Shown here piece by piece: positions 47,011 through 56,287 of a stretch of 64,000 nucleotides of DNA. The stretch spans positions 126,501 through 190,500 of the forward strand of contig NZ_FOTQ01000003.1 of assembly GCF_900114635.1 (NCBI RefSeq), given 5' to 3'. The DNA is from Shimia aestuarii (GTDB taxonomy: Bacteria > Pseudomonadota > Alphaproteobacteria > Rhodobacterales > Rhodobacteraceae). Each line of letters begins with the position of its first letter. The first letter of the stretch is position 1. The position numbers and the translations under genes were made by a program. The notes beneath the pieces are model-generated. The model did not search any database and was not told where the DNA came from. It was given only the letters and a program-made list of their open reading frames with translations.

Positions 47011-47669
47011 ACCGTCTACTACCCATCGTCCTTGTGGCGCTGATTGCCGTTGCGGGCGGCGGATACTGGTACAGCCAGTCCACCAACACCACCGTGCCGC
47101 TGGCCAATGTCGAACTGGTCTCGTCCGACGGGGCCGAAGCCTCTTCTTCGGAAGTGGTCGAGATGGTCATGGGGGCGGAAGATGCGCCGATCACGCTGAT
47201 CGAATACGCGTCGTTTACTTGCCCGCATTGCGCCAGCTTTCACGAAAACGTCCTGAAGCAGCTCAAGACGGATTACGTGGATACCGGCAAGGTGAAGTTC
47301 GTTTTCCGGGATGTCTATTTCGACCGGTTCGGCCTGTGGGCGTCGATGGTGGCGCGGTGTGGCGGGCAGGAACGATTCTTTGGCATTGCGGACCTCTTGA
47401 TGAAATCGCAGTCGGAATGGAGCCGCGCCGGTGATCCGGTGGCGATTGCCGACGCGCTGCGCAAGACCGGGCGTCTGGCCGGACTGGAGGATGACCAGCT
47501 GCAGGCCTGCCTGCAGGATGAAGACAAGGCCAAGGCGTTGATCGCGTGGTATCAGAAGAACGCAAGCGCGGACGATATTTCGGGTACGCCGACGTTGATC
47601 ATCAACGGCGAGAAGCATTCGAACATGAGCTACAAGGATCTCAAGGCGATCCTGGATTCGAAGCTGTAA
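47007..47669 (+). CDS. DsbA-family periplasmic thiol oxidoreductase
   Basis: 220 residues. N-terminal anchor or signal (LLPIVLVALIAVAGGGYWY), thioredoxin fold with the active site ASFTCPHCASF at about 73, and the cis-Pro loop ISGTPTLIINGE. It forms or isomerises disulfides outside the inner membrane. Coupled by ATGA overlap to dciA, an odd partner functionally. Confidence 0.92.
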   Translation: MNRLLPIVLVALIAVAGGGYWYSQSTNTTVPLANVELVSSDGAEASSSEVVEMVMGAEDAPITLIEYASFTCPHCASFHENVLKQLKTDYVDTGKVKFVFRDVYFDRFGLWASMVARCGGQERFFGIADLLMKSQSEWSRAGDPVAIADALRKTGRLAGLEDDQLQACLQDEDKAKALIAWYQKNASADDISGTPTLIINGEKHSNMSYKDLKAILDSKL

Positions 47670-47690
47670 GACGCTTTTTGCCCGGACGGG

Positions 47691-48695
47691 TCAGTCCTGT
47701 CCGGGTAGCAATCCATCGAGGGCGGTGTCCAGCGCGGACCAGTCGTCGATTTCCAACCGGACAGGCAGGGTCAGAACGTGCGGGCGCATGTCGCGGGGCA
47801 GGCGTACGGCGTCCTTTTCCGTGGTGACAAGCTGTGCGTTGTGTTGTGCCGCTTCCTTGGCGAGGCGCGTGAGCAGGGCCGGAGTCAGTGTCTGGTGATC
47901 ATCCAGCGGTTGTTCGCGCACGATGTCGGCGCCAAGGCCGCGCAGGGTGGCAAAGAACTTGGCCGGGTTTCCGATCCCGGCAAAGGCCAGGAATCGTGTG
48001 CCGGTCCAGTCCATGCCGGTTTGCAGCGGGGCGAGGTGCCCTGTCAGATGCGGCAGCGTGAGGTGACCCCCCCAAGCGGATTTGAAAGCGGATTGCGCCG
48101 CGTCGGGGCCGATGGACAGCACGATATCAGCACGTTTCAAGCCCACGTCGACAGGTTCGCGCAGGGGGCCCGCGGGAATGCAGCGCCCGTTGCCAAAGCT
48201 CTTGGCCGCGTCCACGACGATGATCGACAGGTCCTTTTGAACCGAGGAGTTCTGGAACCCGTCGTCCAGAAGGATCACGTCCGCCCCGGCGTCCTGCGCG
48301 GCGGTCGCACCTGCAGCACGGTTCTTGGCGACCCATGTCGGGGTGAAAGCGGCGAGCAGGAGCGGTTCGTCGCCGGTTTCGCTGGCAGCGTGGCGCACTT
48401 CATCGACGCGTACGGGCCCTTCAAGCGATCCGCCGTAGCCGCGCGAAACGACATGCGGAGTCAGGCCGCGCGCCTGAAGATGCTGCGCGAGGGCAATGGT
48501 GGTCGGTGTCTTGCCCGTGCCTCCGGCGTTCAGGTTGCCGATGCAGATAACGGGGACGCGGGCCTTCAGGCCGTTCTCGCCTTGGGCTACGCGTTTGCGT
48601 GTCGCGCGGGCATAGAGTGCTCCAAGAGGAGCAAGCAGGAGGGCCTGCCATCCGGGGCGGTCGGTGGGGTTGTCCCAGAAACGCGGTGCTTTCAT
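47691..48695 (-). CDS. lpxK: tetraacyldisaccharide 4'-kinase
   Basis: 334 residues, usual length. P-loop GNLNAGGTGKTPTT at about 53, then VVSRGYGG and VILLDDGFQN, all LpxK signatures. Phosphorylates the 4' position of the lipid A precursor at the inner membrane. Overlaps the WaaA-like gene as ATGA. Confidence 0.95.
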   Translation of the reverse strand: MKAPRFWDNPTDRPGWQALLLAPLGALYARATRKRVAQGENGLKARVPVICIGNLNAGGTGKTPTTIALAQHLQARGLTPHVVSRGYGGSLEGPVRVDEVRHAASETGDEPLLLAAFTPTWVAKNRAAGATAAQDAGADVILLDDGFQNSSVQKDLSIIVVDAAKSFGNGRCIPAGPLREPVDVGLKRADIVLSIGPDAAQSAFKSAWGGHLTLPHLTGHLAPLQTGMDWTGTRFLAFAGIGNPAKFFATLRGLGADIVREQPLDDHQTLTPALLTRLAKEAAQHNAQLVTTEKDAVRLPRDMRPHVLTLPVRLEIDDWSALDTALDGLLPGQD

Positions 48696-49915
48696 GAAAA
48701 ACTGTCCTTTGCGTCAAGCATGTCCTGAGACAGGCCGATGATGGCATCCGAGACTTCGGCGCCGTCCGAAACTACCTGCCAGCCGGCATGGGCCATTGCC
48801 GCGACCTGATCGGGGGCAAGCAGGTGGATCAGCGCGGCGGCGAGGCTGGATGCGTCCCTGACAATGCGCGCGCCACCGGCATCGACCAGCCGCTTGTAGG
48901 CGTCAAGATGATTGCGCACCCCGGGCCCATAGAGCACGGCAGAGCCAAGTGCCGCCGGTTCGAGAGGATCACGCCCGCCAAAGCCCGGCGCCATGGATGA
49001 CCCCATCAGCGTGACCGGGGCGACGCGGTACCAGAGCCCGAGTTCGTCCGGGGTCTCGGCGAGCAGAACATGTGTATTGTTGTCGGGAAACTCGCCATTT
49101 TCCCAATCCACGAGCCGCAACCCGGAGTCGGCAATCTGGCGGCGGATGGCCGGTGCCTTTTCAAGACTGTCCGCGGCGAGGATCAAAAGCATCCTGTGTG
49201 AAAGTTTGAGCACTTTGCGATAGGCGCTCAGAACAGCGGGCGTTTCCTCGGGCTGGATATGGGCAGCGAGCCAGACGGGGCGCCCTGTCAGTACGGAGCG
49301 CAGCTCTTCCAGGTCGGTTTCATTGTAGCGCAGGACCGGGCTTTCTTCGAGCAGGCGGGCGCTGTCGATGACGGTGGGGCCATCCAGTGGCAGGGAGCGG
49401 CGAAACCGCTCGGCGGCGGCGTCATCAAGTGTCATGAGGGCGGAGAACCGCATGATGGTCGCACGGGTCGGTTCGGGCACCCAACGCCAGCGGCGGTTTT
49501 CCAGCCCGGGATTGTCGGCTTCGAGCAGGATGGCCGGAATGTCGCGTTGGGCGGCTGCGTCGATCAGGGCTGGGCGCAGCCAGGGACCGTGCCACAAAAG
49601 CAAATCCGGCCGCCAATGGTTCAGAAAAACGCGGACGTCACCGGGGTTTTCCGAGGGGCCTTCCTGCCAGGTGACGCCGTTGGGAAGGCTGCGCGGCGGG
49701 CGCTGACCGGGCGACGTGGTCAGCAACAGGTGCGTGCCGGGCCGGTTCGCGGCAAGCCGCAGACCCATTTGCGCCATGGCGCGCGCGCGTGTGGGATCGG
49801 CGCAGTGCATCCAGACCAGTTCCCCGTCGGGGCGCGGGGTGGTGATGCGGGACAGGCTGGCCGGTTGACGGCGCGCAAAGGCCAGATAGGCCGCAAGGCT
49901 GAGCGAGCGCGCCAT
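48692..49915 (-). CDS. WaaA/KdtA-like transferase lacking the usual catalytic Glu
   Basis: 407 residues of GT-B fold. The C-terminal half is WaaA-like: MGSSMAPGFGGRDPLEPAAL then VLYGPGVRNH. But near the N-terminus, where Kdo transferases read W-I-H-x-x-S-x-G-E with the catalytic Glu, this has ELVWMHCADPTRARAMAQ, so no Glu is at that place. It may be an altered paralogue, a non-catalytic partner, or use another residue. Between DUF4170 and lpxK, so tied to lipopolysaccharide synthesis. Confidence 0.8.
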   Translation of the reverse strand: MARSLSLAAYLAFARRQPASLSRITTPRPDGELVWMHCADPTRARAMAQMGLRLAANRPGTHLLLTTSPGQRPPRSLPNGVTWQEGPSENPGDVRVFLNHWRPDLLLWHGPWLRPALIDAAAQRDIPAILLEADNPGLENRRWRWVPEPTRATIMRFSALMTLDDAAAERFRRSLPLDGPTVIDSARLLEESPVLRYNETDLEELRSVLTGRPVWLAAHIQPEETPAVLSAYRKVLKLSHRMLLILAADSLEKAPAIRRQIADSGLRLVDWENGEFPDNNTHVLLAETPDELGLWYRVAPVTLMGSSMAPGFGGRDPLEPAALGSAVLYGPGVRNHLDAYKRLVDAGGARIVRDASSLAAALIHLLAPDQVAAMAHAGWQVVSDGAEVSDAIIGLSQDMLDAKDSFS

Positions 49916-49923
49916 CGGGGGGA

Positions 49924-50166
49924 TCAGCCCAGTTCTTCGGTCGAGGACGCCTCGGCCTCTTCGTCGCGCAGGCGATGCAGGTGGGCGATGAAATAGCGCA
50001 TGTGAGCATTGTCCACCGTGCGCTGCGCTTCGGCGCGCCAGGCGTCATACGCGGATTGGTAGTTCGGGAAGATCCCGACGATATGAATGTCGTCGACATT
50101 CTTGAACGCGGATTTGGTGGGGTCCACCAACTCGCCGCCGAAGACGAGATGCAGGCGCTGGGTCAT
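49924..50166 (-). CDS. DUF4170 protein
   Basis: 80 residues from ATG 50166 (AGGAG eight bases before). Pattern LHLVFGGELVDPTKSAFKNV then DIHIVGIFPNYQSAYDAW is the DUF4170 family seen beside waaA/lpxK in Rhodobacterales. Cytoplasmic, function unknown. Starts the waaA-lpxK run. Confidence 0.85.
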   Translation of the reverse strand: MTQRLHLVFGGELVDPTKSAFKNVDDIHIVGIFPNYQSAYDAWRAEAQRTVDNAHMRYFIAHLHRLRDEEAEASSTEELG

Positions 50167-50312
50167 TGCATGACTCCTGAAGTTTGAGTTCGCTGGCAAC
50201 CTAGGGCCGATGGGCCGCGGCCTCAAGGGCAGAGCGCTTGCGCAACCTTGCCCTGTTGACGCATCCGGCGCAATCGGGCAACCACGGGCGGCATTACTTT
50301 GGATGGCTACCG

Positions 50313-51053
50313 ATGAAACCTTTTCTGATCCTGCAACTGCGCCCCGAAACCGAAGCCTCGGATGACGAGTTCCAAGCCATTCTGCGCAAAGGCGGGCTTG
50401 ACGAGGCCGAAGTGCACCGCATCCGGCTTGATCAGTCTCCGTTGCCCGAAGGGTTGCAGCTCGAGGAGTATGCCGGGGTGATCGTAGGCGGTGGACCGGG
50501 GTGCGTGAGCGACCCGGAAGACCAGAAAACCCCGGTCGAGGCGCAGATCGAAACGGCCGTCTTGGGGTTGATGCCGGAGATCACCGAGAAGGACTTTCCG
50601 TTCCTTGGCTGTTGTTACGGGATCGGCATCCTCGGGCATCATCTTGGCCGTGTGGTGAACAAGGAAAACTATTCGGAAGCGGTGGGCACGGCGGATTGCG
50701 TGCTGACGGAAGACGGCAAAGCCGATCCGGTTCTGGCGGGTGTCCCCGACGCGTTCCATGCCTTTGTCGGTCACAAGGAGGCGGTGCAGCGTCTGCCAGA
50801 GGGGTGCGTGCACCTGGTCAGTTCACCGACCTGCCCCTACCAGATGATCCGCTACGGTGAGAACGTCTATGCCACGCAGTTTCACCCGGAGGCCGATAGC
50901 GATGGGTTCGAAGTGAGGATCAACATCTACAAGCATCGCGGCTATTTCCGCCCCGAGGATGCGCAGGGCCTGATCGACATGTGCCGCGCGGCGGATGTGC
51001 ACGCGCCCGAAAAAGTGCTGCGCAACTTTGTTGAGCGCTATCGCGCGGCTTAG
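50313..51053 (+). CDS. class I glutamine amidotransferase-like protein
   Basis: 246 residues from ATG 50313. GATase1 fold with nucleophile motif FLGCCYGIGILG (second Cys in G-x-C-x-G) and ATQFHPEAD carrying the His/Glu. Similar stand-alone proteins are GMP-synthase-like; no synthase domain is present. It sits on the opposite strand within the DUF4170/CysQ/PmbA run. Confidence 0.86.
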   Translation: MKPFLILQLRPETEASDDEFQAILRKGGLDEAEVHRIRLDQSPLPEGLQLEEYAGVIVGGGPGCVSDPEDQKTPVEAQIETAVLGLMPEITEKDFPFLGCCYGIGILGHHLGRVVNKENYSEAVGTADCVLTEDGKADPVLAGVPDAFHAFVGHKEAVQRLPEGCVHLVSSPTCPYQMIRYGENVYATQFHPEADSDGFEVRINIYKHRGYFRPEDAQGLIDMCRAADVHAPEKVLRNFVERYRAA

Positions 51054-51829
51054 CGTCCCGTGAGCGCGTTTTTGATGTCGCCATGCACGGCGGCATTGGC
51101 GGCAATCACCCCTTTGACGCGCGGGTCGGGGTTGTTGAAGCGCAGCGGCGCGCCTGTGCGATCCGAGGTGGTGGCCCCGGCCTCGCGCAGGATCAGGTCT
51201 CCGGCGGCAATGTCCCATTCCCATGTCGGTCGGATCGTGAGCATGGCGTCATAGCGGCCCTCGGCCACGAGCGCGAGGCGATAGGCCAGCGAGGGGCGGT
51301 AGCTTCGGAATACGTTGGGGGGTGCGGCTTTCCAGTGCTTGGCGTCCATCACCGGGCGCGCGACCAGCATGTTGGCCCCGGTGAGCCTGTCCCGCGTGGT
51401 TGGCGAAATAGGTGCGCCGTTGAGGTGGGCACCCCGGCCGTCCGCCGCGCTATAGAGCTTGTCGCGCAGGGGCAGGAACACGACTGCGGCGGTGACGGTG
51501 CCGTTTTGCGCGATGGCCAGCGAATGCGCCCATGTATTCGAGCCGTCGATAAAGCTGCGGGTGCCATCGATCGGGTCGATGATGAACACCTTTTCCGCTG
51601 CGAGCCTGTCGCCGCTGTCGAGCGATTCCTCGGACAGCCAGCCATAGTCGGGCCGGGCCGCGCGCAATTCACGTTCGAGCATCTCGTTGACGGCAAGGTC
51701 GGCCTCGGTCACGGGGCCGGCGCCTTCGGGTTTGTGCCAGGCCTGGGCCTCGGGGCCGGAGAAACGCGTGGCAATGCGTCCTGCCTCGCGCGCAGCGTCG
51801 ATCAGGAGGTCGAGGTCAGTTCCCGGCAA
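51050..51829 (-). CDS. CysQ-like 3'(2'),5'-bisphosphate nucleotidase / inositol monophosphatase family
   Basis: 259 residues starting at TTG 51829, inside the last 14 bases of pmbA. Li-sensitive phosphatase motifs: GWLSEESLDS, IIDPIDGTRSFIDG and WEWDIAAGDLILREAG. Likely hydrolyses 3'-phosphoadenosine 5'-phosphate or inositol phosphate. Cotranslated with pmbA. Confidence 0.85.
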   Translation of the reverse strand: MPGTDLDLLIDAAREAGRIATRFSGPEAQAWHKPEGAGPVTEADLAVNEMLERELRAARPDYGWLSEESLDSGDRLAAEKVFIIDPIDGTRSFIDGSNTWAHSLAIAQNGTVTAAVVFLPLRDKLYSAADGRGAHLNGAPISPTTRDRLTGANMLVARPVMDAKHWKAAPPNVFRSYRPSLAYRLALVAEGRYDAMLTIRPTWEWDIAAGDLILREAGATTSDRTGAPLRFNNPDPRVKGVIAANAAVHGDIKNALTGR

Positions 51830-53162
51830 GAGTCAGCCCTTCGACCAGCAGGGAAGGAACCACGCGGGAGAGATAGGTGCGCGCGTCATTGGCGGGGATC
51901 ATCCCGCGCAGCATGTCGTGCAGATTGCCCGCGATGGTGCATTCGTTGACCGGGTAGGTGAGTTCGCCATTCTCGACCCAGAACCCCGCAGCCCCACGGG
52001 AATAATCGCCGGTATTGTGGTTGATGGTCGAGCCGATCAGGGATGTGACCAGAAGGCCGGTGCCCATGTCGCGGATCAGGTCTTCGCGGGATTGGTCACC
52101 TTGGGTCAGGGCGACGTTCCATGTGGAGGGCGAGGGTGGTGCCGAGACACCGCGCCCGGCATTGCCGGTCGAGGCCATGCCCAGCTTGCGCGCGTTCACG
52201 AGGTCGAGTGTCCAGCCGGTGAGGACACCGTTGTCCACGATCTTGCGGGCGCGTGTCGGCAGGCCCTCGCCGTCAAAGGGGCGGGACCCGGAGGTGCGCG
52301 GGCGCAGGGGGTCTTCGATCAGGGAAAGACCCTCGGGCAGCACTTGCTGCCCAAGTTTTTCGCGTAGCCACGATGAGCCGCGCGCCACCGAAGAGCCGTT
52401 GGCGGCAACCAACAGGTGTCCGATCAGCGATGAGGAAATGCGTTCGTCAAACAGCACAGGGTAAGCGCCGGTTGCGGGTTTGCGGGCCTCTAGCCGTTCA
52501 ACTGCGCGCTGCCCGGCGGTGGTGCCGATGTCTTCGGGGCGGCGCAGGTCGCTCTGGAAGATGCGCCCGTCCCCGTCATAGTCGCGCTCCATGCCGTCCC
52601 CGGTACCGGCGATGGCGGTGCAGTAGGTGGCACGGCTGGTGCGATCATAGCCGCCTGAAAAGCCATTGGTGGCGGCAAGGTGCATCTGGGTGTGGCTGAA
52701 TCCTGCAGTCGCGGATTGCACCTGCGTGACACCCGATACGGCCAGCGCGGCAGCCTCGGCGGCGAGGGCGTCGGCCTGAAGCGCGGCCGGGTCAGGCTCG
52801 GGTGAGGGATCAGCCAGTTCGAGAGCGTTGATGTCCCATTGCTTGGCCAGCTGATCGGCCTCGGCCAGTCCGATATAGGGATCTTCGGGCGCTTCACGCG
52901 CCATGGCGACGGCGCGTTCGGCCATGGTGGTGATGGTTTCGGGGCGCGCGTCGGAGACGGACACGTTGGCCTGACGCTGTCCGACGAAAACCCGAAGCCC
53001 CAGATCAAGCCCCTCGGAGCGCTCGGCCTGTTCCAGCTTGCCTTCGCGCACGTCGATGGAGAGCGAGGTGCCCTGAACCGTGATCGCGTCTGCGGCGTCC
53101 GCACCCGCCTTTTGGGCCGCGTCAAGAAGCTGCTCTGCGAGGGTTTGGAGATTTTGGCTCAT
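51816..53162 (-). CDS. pmbA: TldD/PmbA family metallopeptidase
   Basis: 448 residues from ATG 53162; earlier in-frame ATG lies outside the family start. PmbA/TldE pattern: LDLGLRVFVGQRQANVSVSD, then PVLFDERISSSLIGHLLVAA, GLPTRARKIVDNGVLTGW and TGDYSRGAAGFWVENGELTY. With TldD it degrades small proteins and peptides in the cytoplasm; the PmbA subunit lacks the HExxH site, as seen here. TldD itself is not in the window. Confidence 0.88.
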   Translation of the reverse strand: MSQNLQTLAEQLLDAAQKAGADAADAITVQGTSLSIDVREGKLEQAERSEGLDLGLRVFVGQRQANVSVSDARPETITTMAERAVAMAREAPEDPYIGLAEADQLAKQWDINALELADPSPEPDPAALQADALAAEAAALAVSGVTQVQSATAGFSHTQMHLAATNGFSGGYDRTSRATYCTAIAGTGDGMERDYDGDGRIFQSDLRRPEDIGTTAGQRAVERLEARKPATGAYPVLFDERISSSLIGHLLVAANGSSVARGSSWLREKLGQQVLPEGLSLIEDPLRPRTSGSRPFDGEGLPTRARKIVDNGVLTGWTLDLVNARKLGMASTGNAGRGVSAPPSPSTWNVALTQGDQSREDLIRDMGTGLLVTSLIGSTINHNTGDYSRGAAGFWVENGELTYPVNECTIAGNLHDMLRGMIPANDARTYLSRVVPSLLVEGLTLAGN

Positions 53163-53231
53163 GATGCCCCTGTGATCTGTTTCACCTGAGGTAGACCGGG
53201 CGGGGGGCCGGTGCAAGTCCCACAAAACGAA

Positions 53232-53254
53232 AGGGGCCGCGCGCGGCGGCCCCT
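53232..53254 (-). terminator. terminator of the DUF2125 gene
   Basis: Perfect 9-base arms (53232-53240 and 53246-53254), 5-base loop; on the minus strand it is followed by TTCGTTTTG. It sits 19 bases past the DUF2125 stop. Confidence 0.7.
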
Positions 53255-53273
53255 CTGCGTGCTGAGTCTTGGG

Positions 53274-54779
53274 TTACTTCAGGCGCTGTCCATTTGCCAG
53301 TACATGGCCCTGTTCGTTGACCTCGATCCGCGAGGTCAGTTCGTCTTCGCCAGCACCGGGAACCGAGAACATCGACAGCATCATGCGCGCGCCCATGACC
53401 TGATCCTCGGGCAAAAGGCCCATCTGGACCAGCTTGTCCATCAGGCCGTTTACACCCTTGATGTTGAGATCGAGCGCGCCTTCGGGGCGCGGCAGGCCGT
53501 CAAAGGACTCCATGTCGGAGTTGTCGAAGGTGAAATCACCCATGCCGGTCAGGCTTGCCCCGGCGATGTGCAGTTGCAGATCCTTGAGCGACATGGCGTT
53601 CAGCTCGCCCGGCACCTCGTCGGAGTTTTCGTCCAGCGTCATGATGTCGGTAAAGACCGTGGCCTTGCCGACGATATCAATGATCATCGTCGCGGGGTCA
53701 TGCGGCAGAACCTGGCCCGGATCGACCATGCCCCAGATCATTTCAGAGACAGCAAGGTCGGCGAGTGTGAGATTGGCGGCAAAATCCTGCGGCTGTTCGT
53801 CCGCCTTGAGCGGTACCTCGAACCCGTACCCGAATTCGCCCATGGCCACGTCGATCGGCAACGGGATATCCGGCCCCATCGCGTTGAGCTGAATGTCCGC
53901 AAGCGTTCCGGAATAGGCCATGGCCATGTCGTTCATCTTGATGGCCATGTTGGAGGCGCCGGTGGTAATCGTGGCGTTGGTCTGCGCTCCGTCCTCGGTC
54001 AGCATGAAGGCGAGGTCGGAGCCTTTAAGCGCGTAGGACCCGGCAATGTCGAACCCGGCGGCGAACATCGCGGCGGGATCTTCGCCATAGTCGCCGGTCG
54101 GCACAACGGCATCCGCGTCCATTTCCAGCCCGCTCATGCTGCCCTTGATATCCACGGTGCCACCGCCTTCGGGGTCCTCGGCCTGAACAACGTAGGTAAG
54201 CGTATCGACGCTCATTTTCTGTTGCGTGGTGATCGTTTCCCCCACGGCCATCTTTGAGCGCCCCATGACACCGCTCATGATGGCGTTGACGACCATGCCC
54301 TCGGGCATCGGTTCACCATCGGCGACAAGGCTGGTCAGCGCCACGCCGAGTTCCGAGGCGTTGTAGGTATAGGTCATTTCTTCGGGCGTGCCCGATACGA
54401 TCGTGCTGAAACCGGTGTGGCTTATCGTGACCACTGCGTCGACGGTTTCGCCTTCGACATCTGCAAGAATGCGCATCGGCATCTGGTTCGGCATCACGAT
54501 TGCAACCGTGCCGTCGCCGTTTTCAACAAACTGCAGGCTGCCCATTTCGACGGTCACGGTGCCGTCTTCGTCAGGGATGCTCATGCCGAGCGTCAAGTCG
54601 TTGATGCTGAGCGTATTTCCGTCGGTCTTTTCCGAGGCGGAAATATCATATCCAAATCCCCCCAGATATCCGCGCCAGCTTTCCCAGACATCGCGCGCAC
54701 CGACATCGGCCATGGCAGTGGTGGAAAGCAAAAATGTGGCCAGCAGGCCCGACCCTGCAATACGTTTTTGGAAATTCAT
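53274..54779 (-). CDS. DUF2125-type secreted protein
   Basis: 501 residues from ATG 54779, with a signal peptide (RIAGSGLLATFLLSTTAMA-DV). The rest is an acidic beta-rich repetitive body (for example TLSINDLTLGMSIPDEDGTV and DIKGSMSGLEMDADAVV) matching DUF2125 proteins of Rhodobacterales. Periplasmic or envelope-attached; role unknown. Single gene with its own terminator. Confidence 0.78.
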   Translation of the reverse strand: MNFQKRIAGSGLLATFLLSTTAMADVGARDVWESWRGYLGGFGYDISASEKTDGNTLSINDLTLGMSIPDEDGTVTVEMGSLQFVENGDGTVAIVMPNQMPMRILADVEGETVDAVVTISHTGFSTIVSGTPEEMTYTYNASELGVALTSLVADGEPMPEGMVVNAIMSGVMGRSKMAVGETITTQQKMSVDTLTYVVQAEDPEGGGTVDIKGSMSGLEMDADAVVPTGDYGEDPAAMFAAGFDIAGSYALKGSDLAFMLTEDGAQTNATITTGASNMAIKMNDMAMAYSGTLADIQLNAMGPDIPLPIDVAMGEFGYGFEVPLKADEQPQDFAANLTLADLAVSEMIWGMVDPGQVLPHDPATMIIDIVGKATVFTDIMTLDENSDEVPGELNAMSLKDLQLHIAGASLTGMGDFTFDNSDMESFDGLPRPEGALDLNIKGVNGLMDKLVQMGLLPEDQVMGARMMLSMFSVPGAGEDELTSRIEVNEQGHVLANGQRLK

Positions 54780-54909
54780 TGGGACATCCCTCACTTAATC
54801 TTCGGCCATAGCTTCGGACGATGGCGCGGCGGGGTCAAGGGTGAAGGGGTGGACCCGGCTTCACTTCGCGATTACCAGTGGGGCAAATCTTGCGCGAGGA
54901 GAAAGATTT

Positions 54910-55662
54910 ATGGCGGATATGTCAGGAAAAACGGTGATCATCACAGGCGCAAGCCGCGGGATCGGTGAAAGCGCGGCGCGGATCTTTGCACAGGCCGGCG
55001 CCAGCGTTGTTCTCACGGCGCGCAGCACCGAAGCGATTGCCGCCATCGCGGACGAAATCGGACCGCAGGCCATGGCCATCCCCTGTGACGTGGCCGACTA
55101 TGGCCAGGTCGCAGCGATGGTGTCGGCTACGGTCGAGCGGTTCGGTGCGGTGGATGTTCTGATCAACAACGCCGGGGTGGTCGAGCCGATCGCCCATCTG
55201 GACCAGTCTGTTCCGGACGAGTGGGGGCAGGTGATCGACATCAACCTCAAGGGGGTTTACCACGGCATGCGTGCTGTCATGCCGGTGATGGAGCGCGCGG
55301 GAGGTGGCTCGATCCTCACGATCAGCTCGGGCGCGGCGCATGGACCCGTCGAGGCCTGGAGCCATTATTGCGCCTCCAAGGCGGCGGTGAACATGCTGAC
55401 CCGTTGTGTCGACAAGGAGGCACGCGACAAGGGGATCCGGGCAATTGGCCTGTCGCCCGGCACCGTGGCCACACAGATGCAGCGCGAAATCAAGGCCAGC
55501 GGTATCAACCCGGTAAGCCAGCTGGAGTGGTCCGATCACATTCCACCGGAATGGCCTGCAAGGTGCCTGCTCTGGATGTGCGGTGCCGAGGCGGACGCAT
55601 GGCTTGGCGATGAAATTTCGCTGCGTGACGAAGACATCCGTCGGAAAGTGGGCCTGGTATGA
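54910..55662 (+). CDS. short-chain dehydrogenase/reductase
   Basis: 250 residues from ATG 54910 (GAGGAG upstream). Cofactor motif TGASRGIGESAAR, structural NNAGVVEP, and active site Ser in ISSGAA with YCASKAA. Oxidises or reduces a carbonyl/hydroxyl with NAD(P). Overlaps the enoyl-CoA hydratase gene as ATGA, so may work on an acyl-CoA; substrate not assignable. Confidence 0.92.
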   Translation: MADMSGKTVIITGASRGIGESAARIFAQAGASVVLTARSTEAIAAIADEIGPQAMAIPCDVADYGQVAAMVSATVERFGAVDVLINNAGVVEPIAHLDQSVPDEWGQVIDINLKGVYHGMRAVMPVMERAGGGSILTISSGAAHGPVEAWSHYCASKAAVNMLTRCVDKEARDKGIRAIGLSPGTVATQMQREIKASGINPVSQLEWSDHIPPEWPARCLLWMCGAEADAWLGDEISLRDEDIRRKVGLV

Positions 55663-56270
55663 TTGAGCTTGTCAAAGAAGAGAACGGTCTGTGGGTGGTC
55701 ACGATCAACCGTCCCGACAAGGCCAATTCTCTGACACACGCGATGCTTTCGGAACTGGCAGACATCGCGGAGTCCGCGCAAGAGGCGCGTGCATTTGTCC
55801 TCACAGGCACTGGAAAAGTGTTCTCCGCCGGTGCCGACCTTGAAGAGGCGCGTGCTGGTCTGGCCACGAGCGATGTCTGGGAACGGCTGTCGGGCGCCAT
55901 TGCTGCTCTGCCGGGATTGAGCATTGCGGCCCTGAACGGAACCCTTGCCGGGGGTGCGATGGGTATGGCGCTGGCCTGTGACATCCGCCTGGCCGTGCCC
56001 GGGGCCAAGTTCTTTTATCCGGTCATGAAACTCGGCTTCCTGCCGCAACCCTCCGACCCCGGGCGCATGGCCGCGCTGATTGGCCCGGCTCGCACCAAGC
56101 TCGTTCTGATGGGAGGGCAGAAGTTGTTGGCCGATGAGGCACTTGCCTTTGGGCTGGTGGACCGGATCGTCGAGCGCGAGGTGCTCTTGGACGCCGCGCG
56201 GGAGATCGTGGCGGATACGCTCGCTGCGAAACCGGAGATCGCGCAAGGCATCAAAGAGATGTGTGGCTGA
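55659..56270 (+). CDS. enoyl-CoA hydratase/isomerase family, short form
   Basis: 203 residues; family members are usually ~260, so the C-terminal helical part is reduced. Crotonase core: WVVTINRPDKANSL, the CoA-binding FSAGADLEEA and oxyanion region AALNGTLAGGAMGMALACDI. The usual catalytic Glu of the GxxPG helix segment is not obvious (GFLPQPSDPGR). Cotranslated with the SDR. Substrate unknown. Confidence 0.85.
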   Translation: MIELVKEENGLWVVTINRPDKANSLTHAMLSELADIAESAQEARAFVLTGTGKVFSAGADLEEARAGLATSDVWERLSGAIAALPGLSIAALNGTLAGGAMGMALACDIRLAVPGAKFFYPVMKLGFLPQPSDPGRMAALIGPARTKLVLMGGQKLLADEALAFGLVDRIVEREVLLDAAREIVADTLAAKPEIAQGIKEMCG

Positions 56271-56287
56271 GCGCCCCATTGGCGCGC

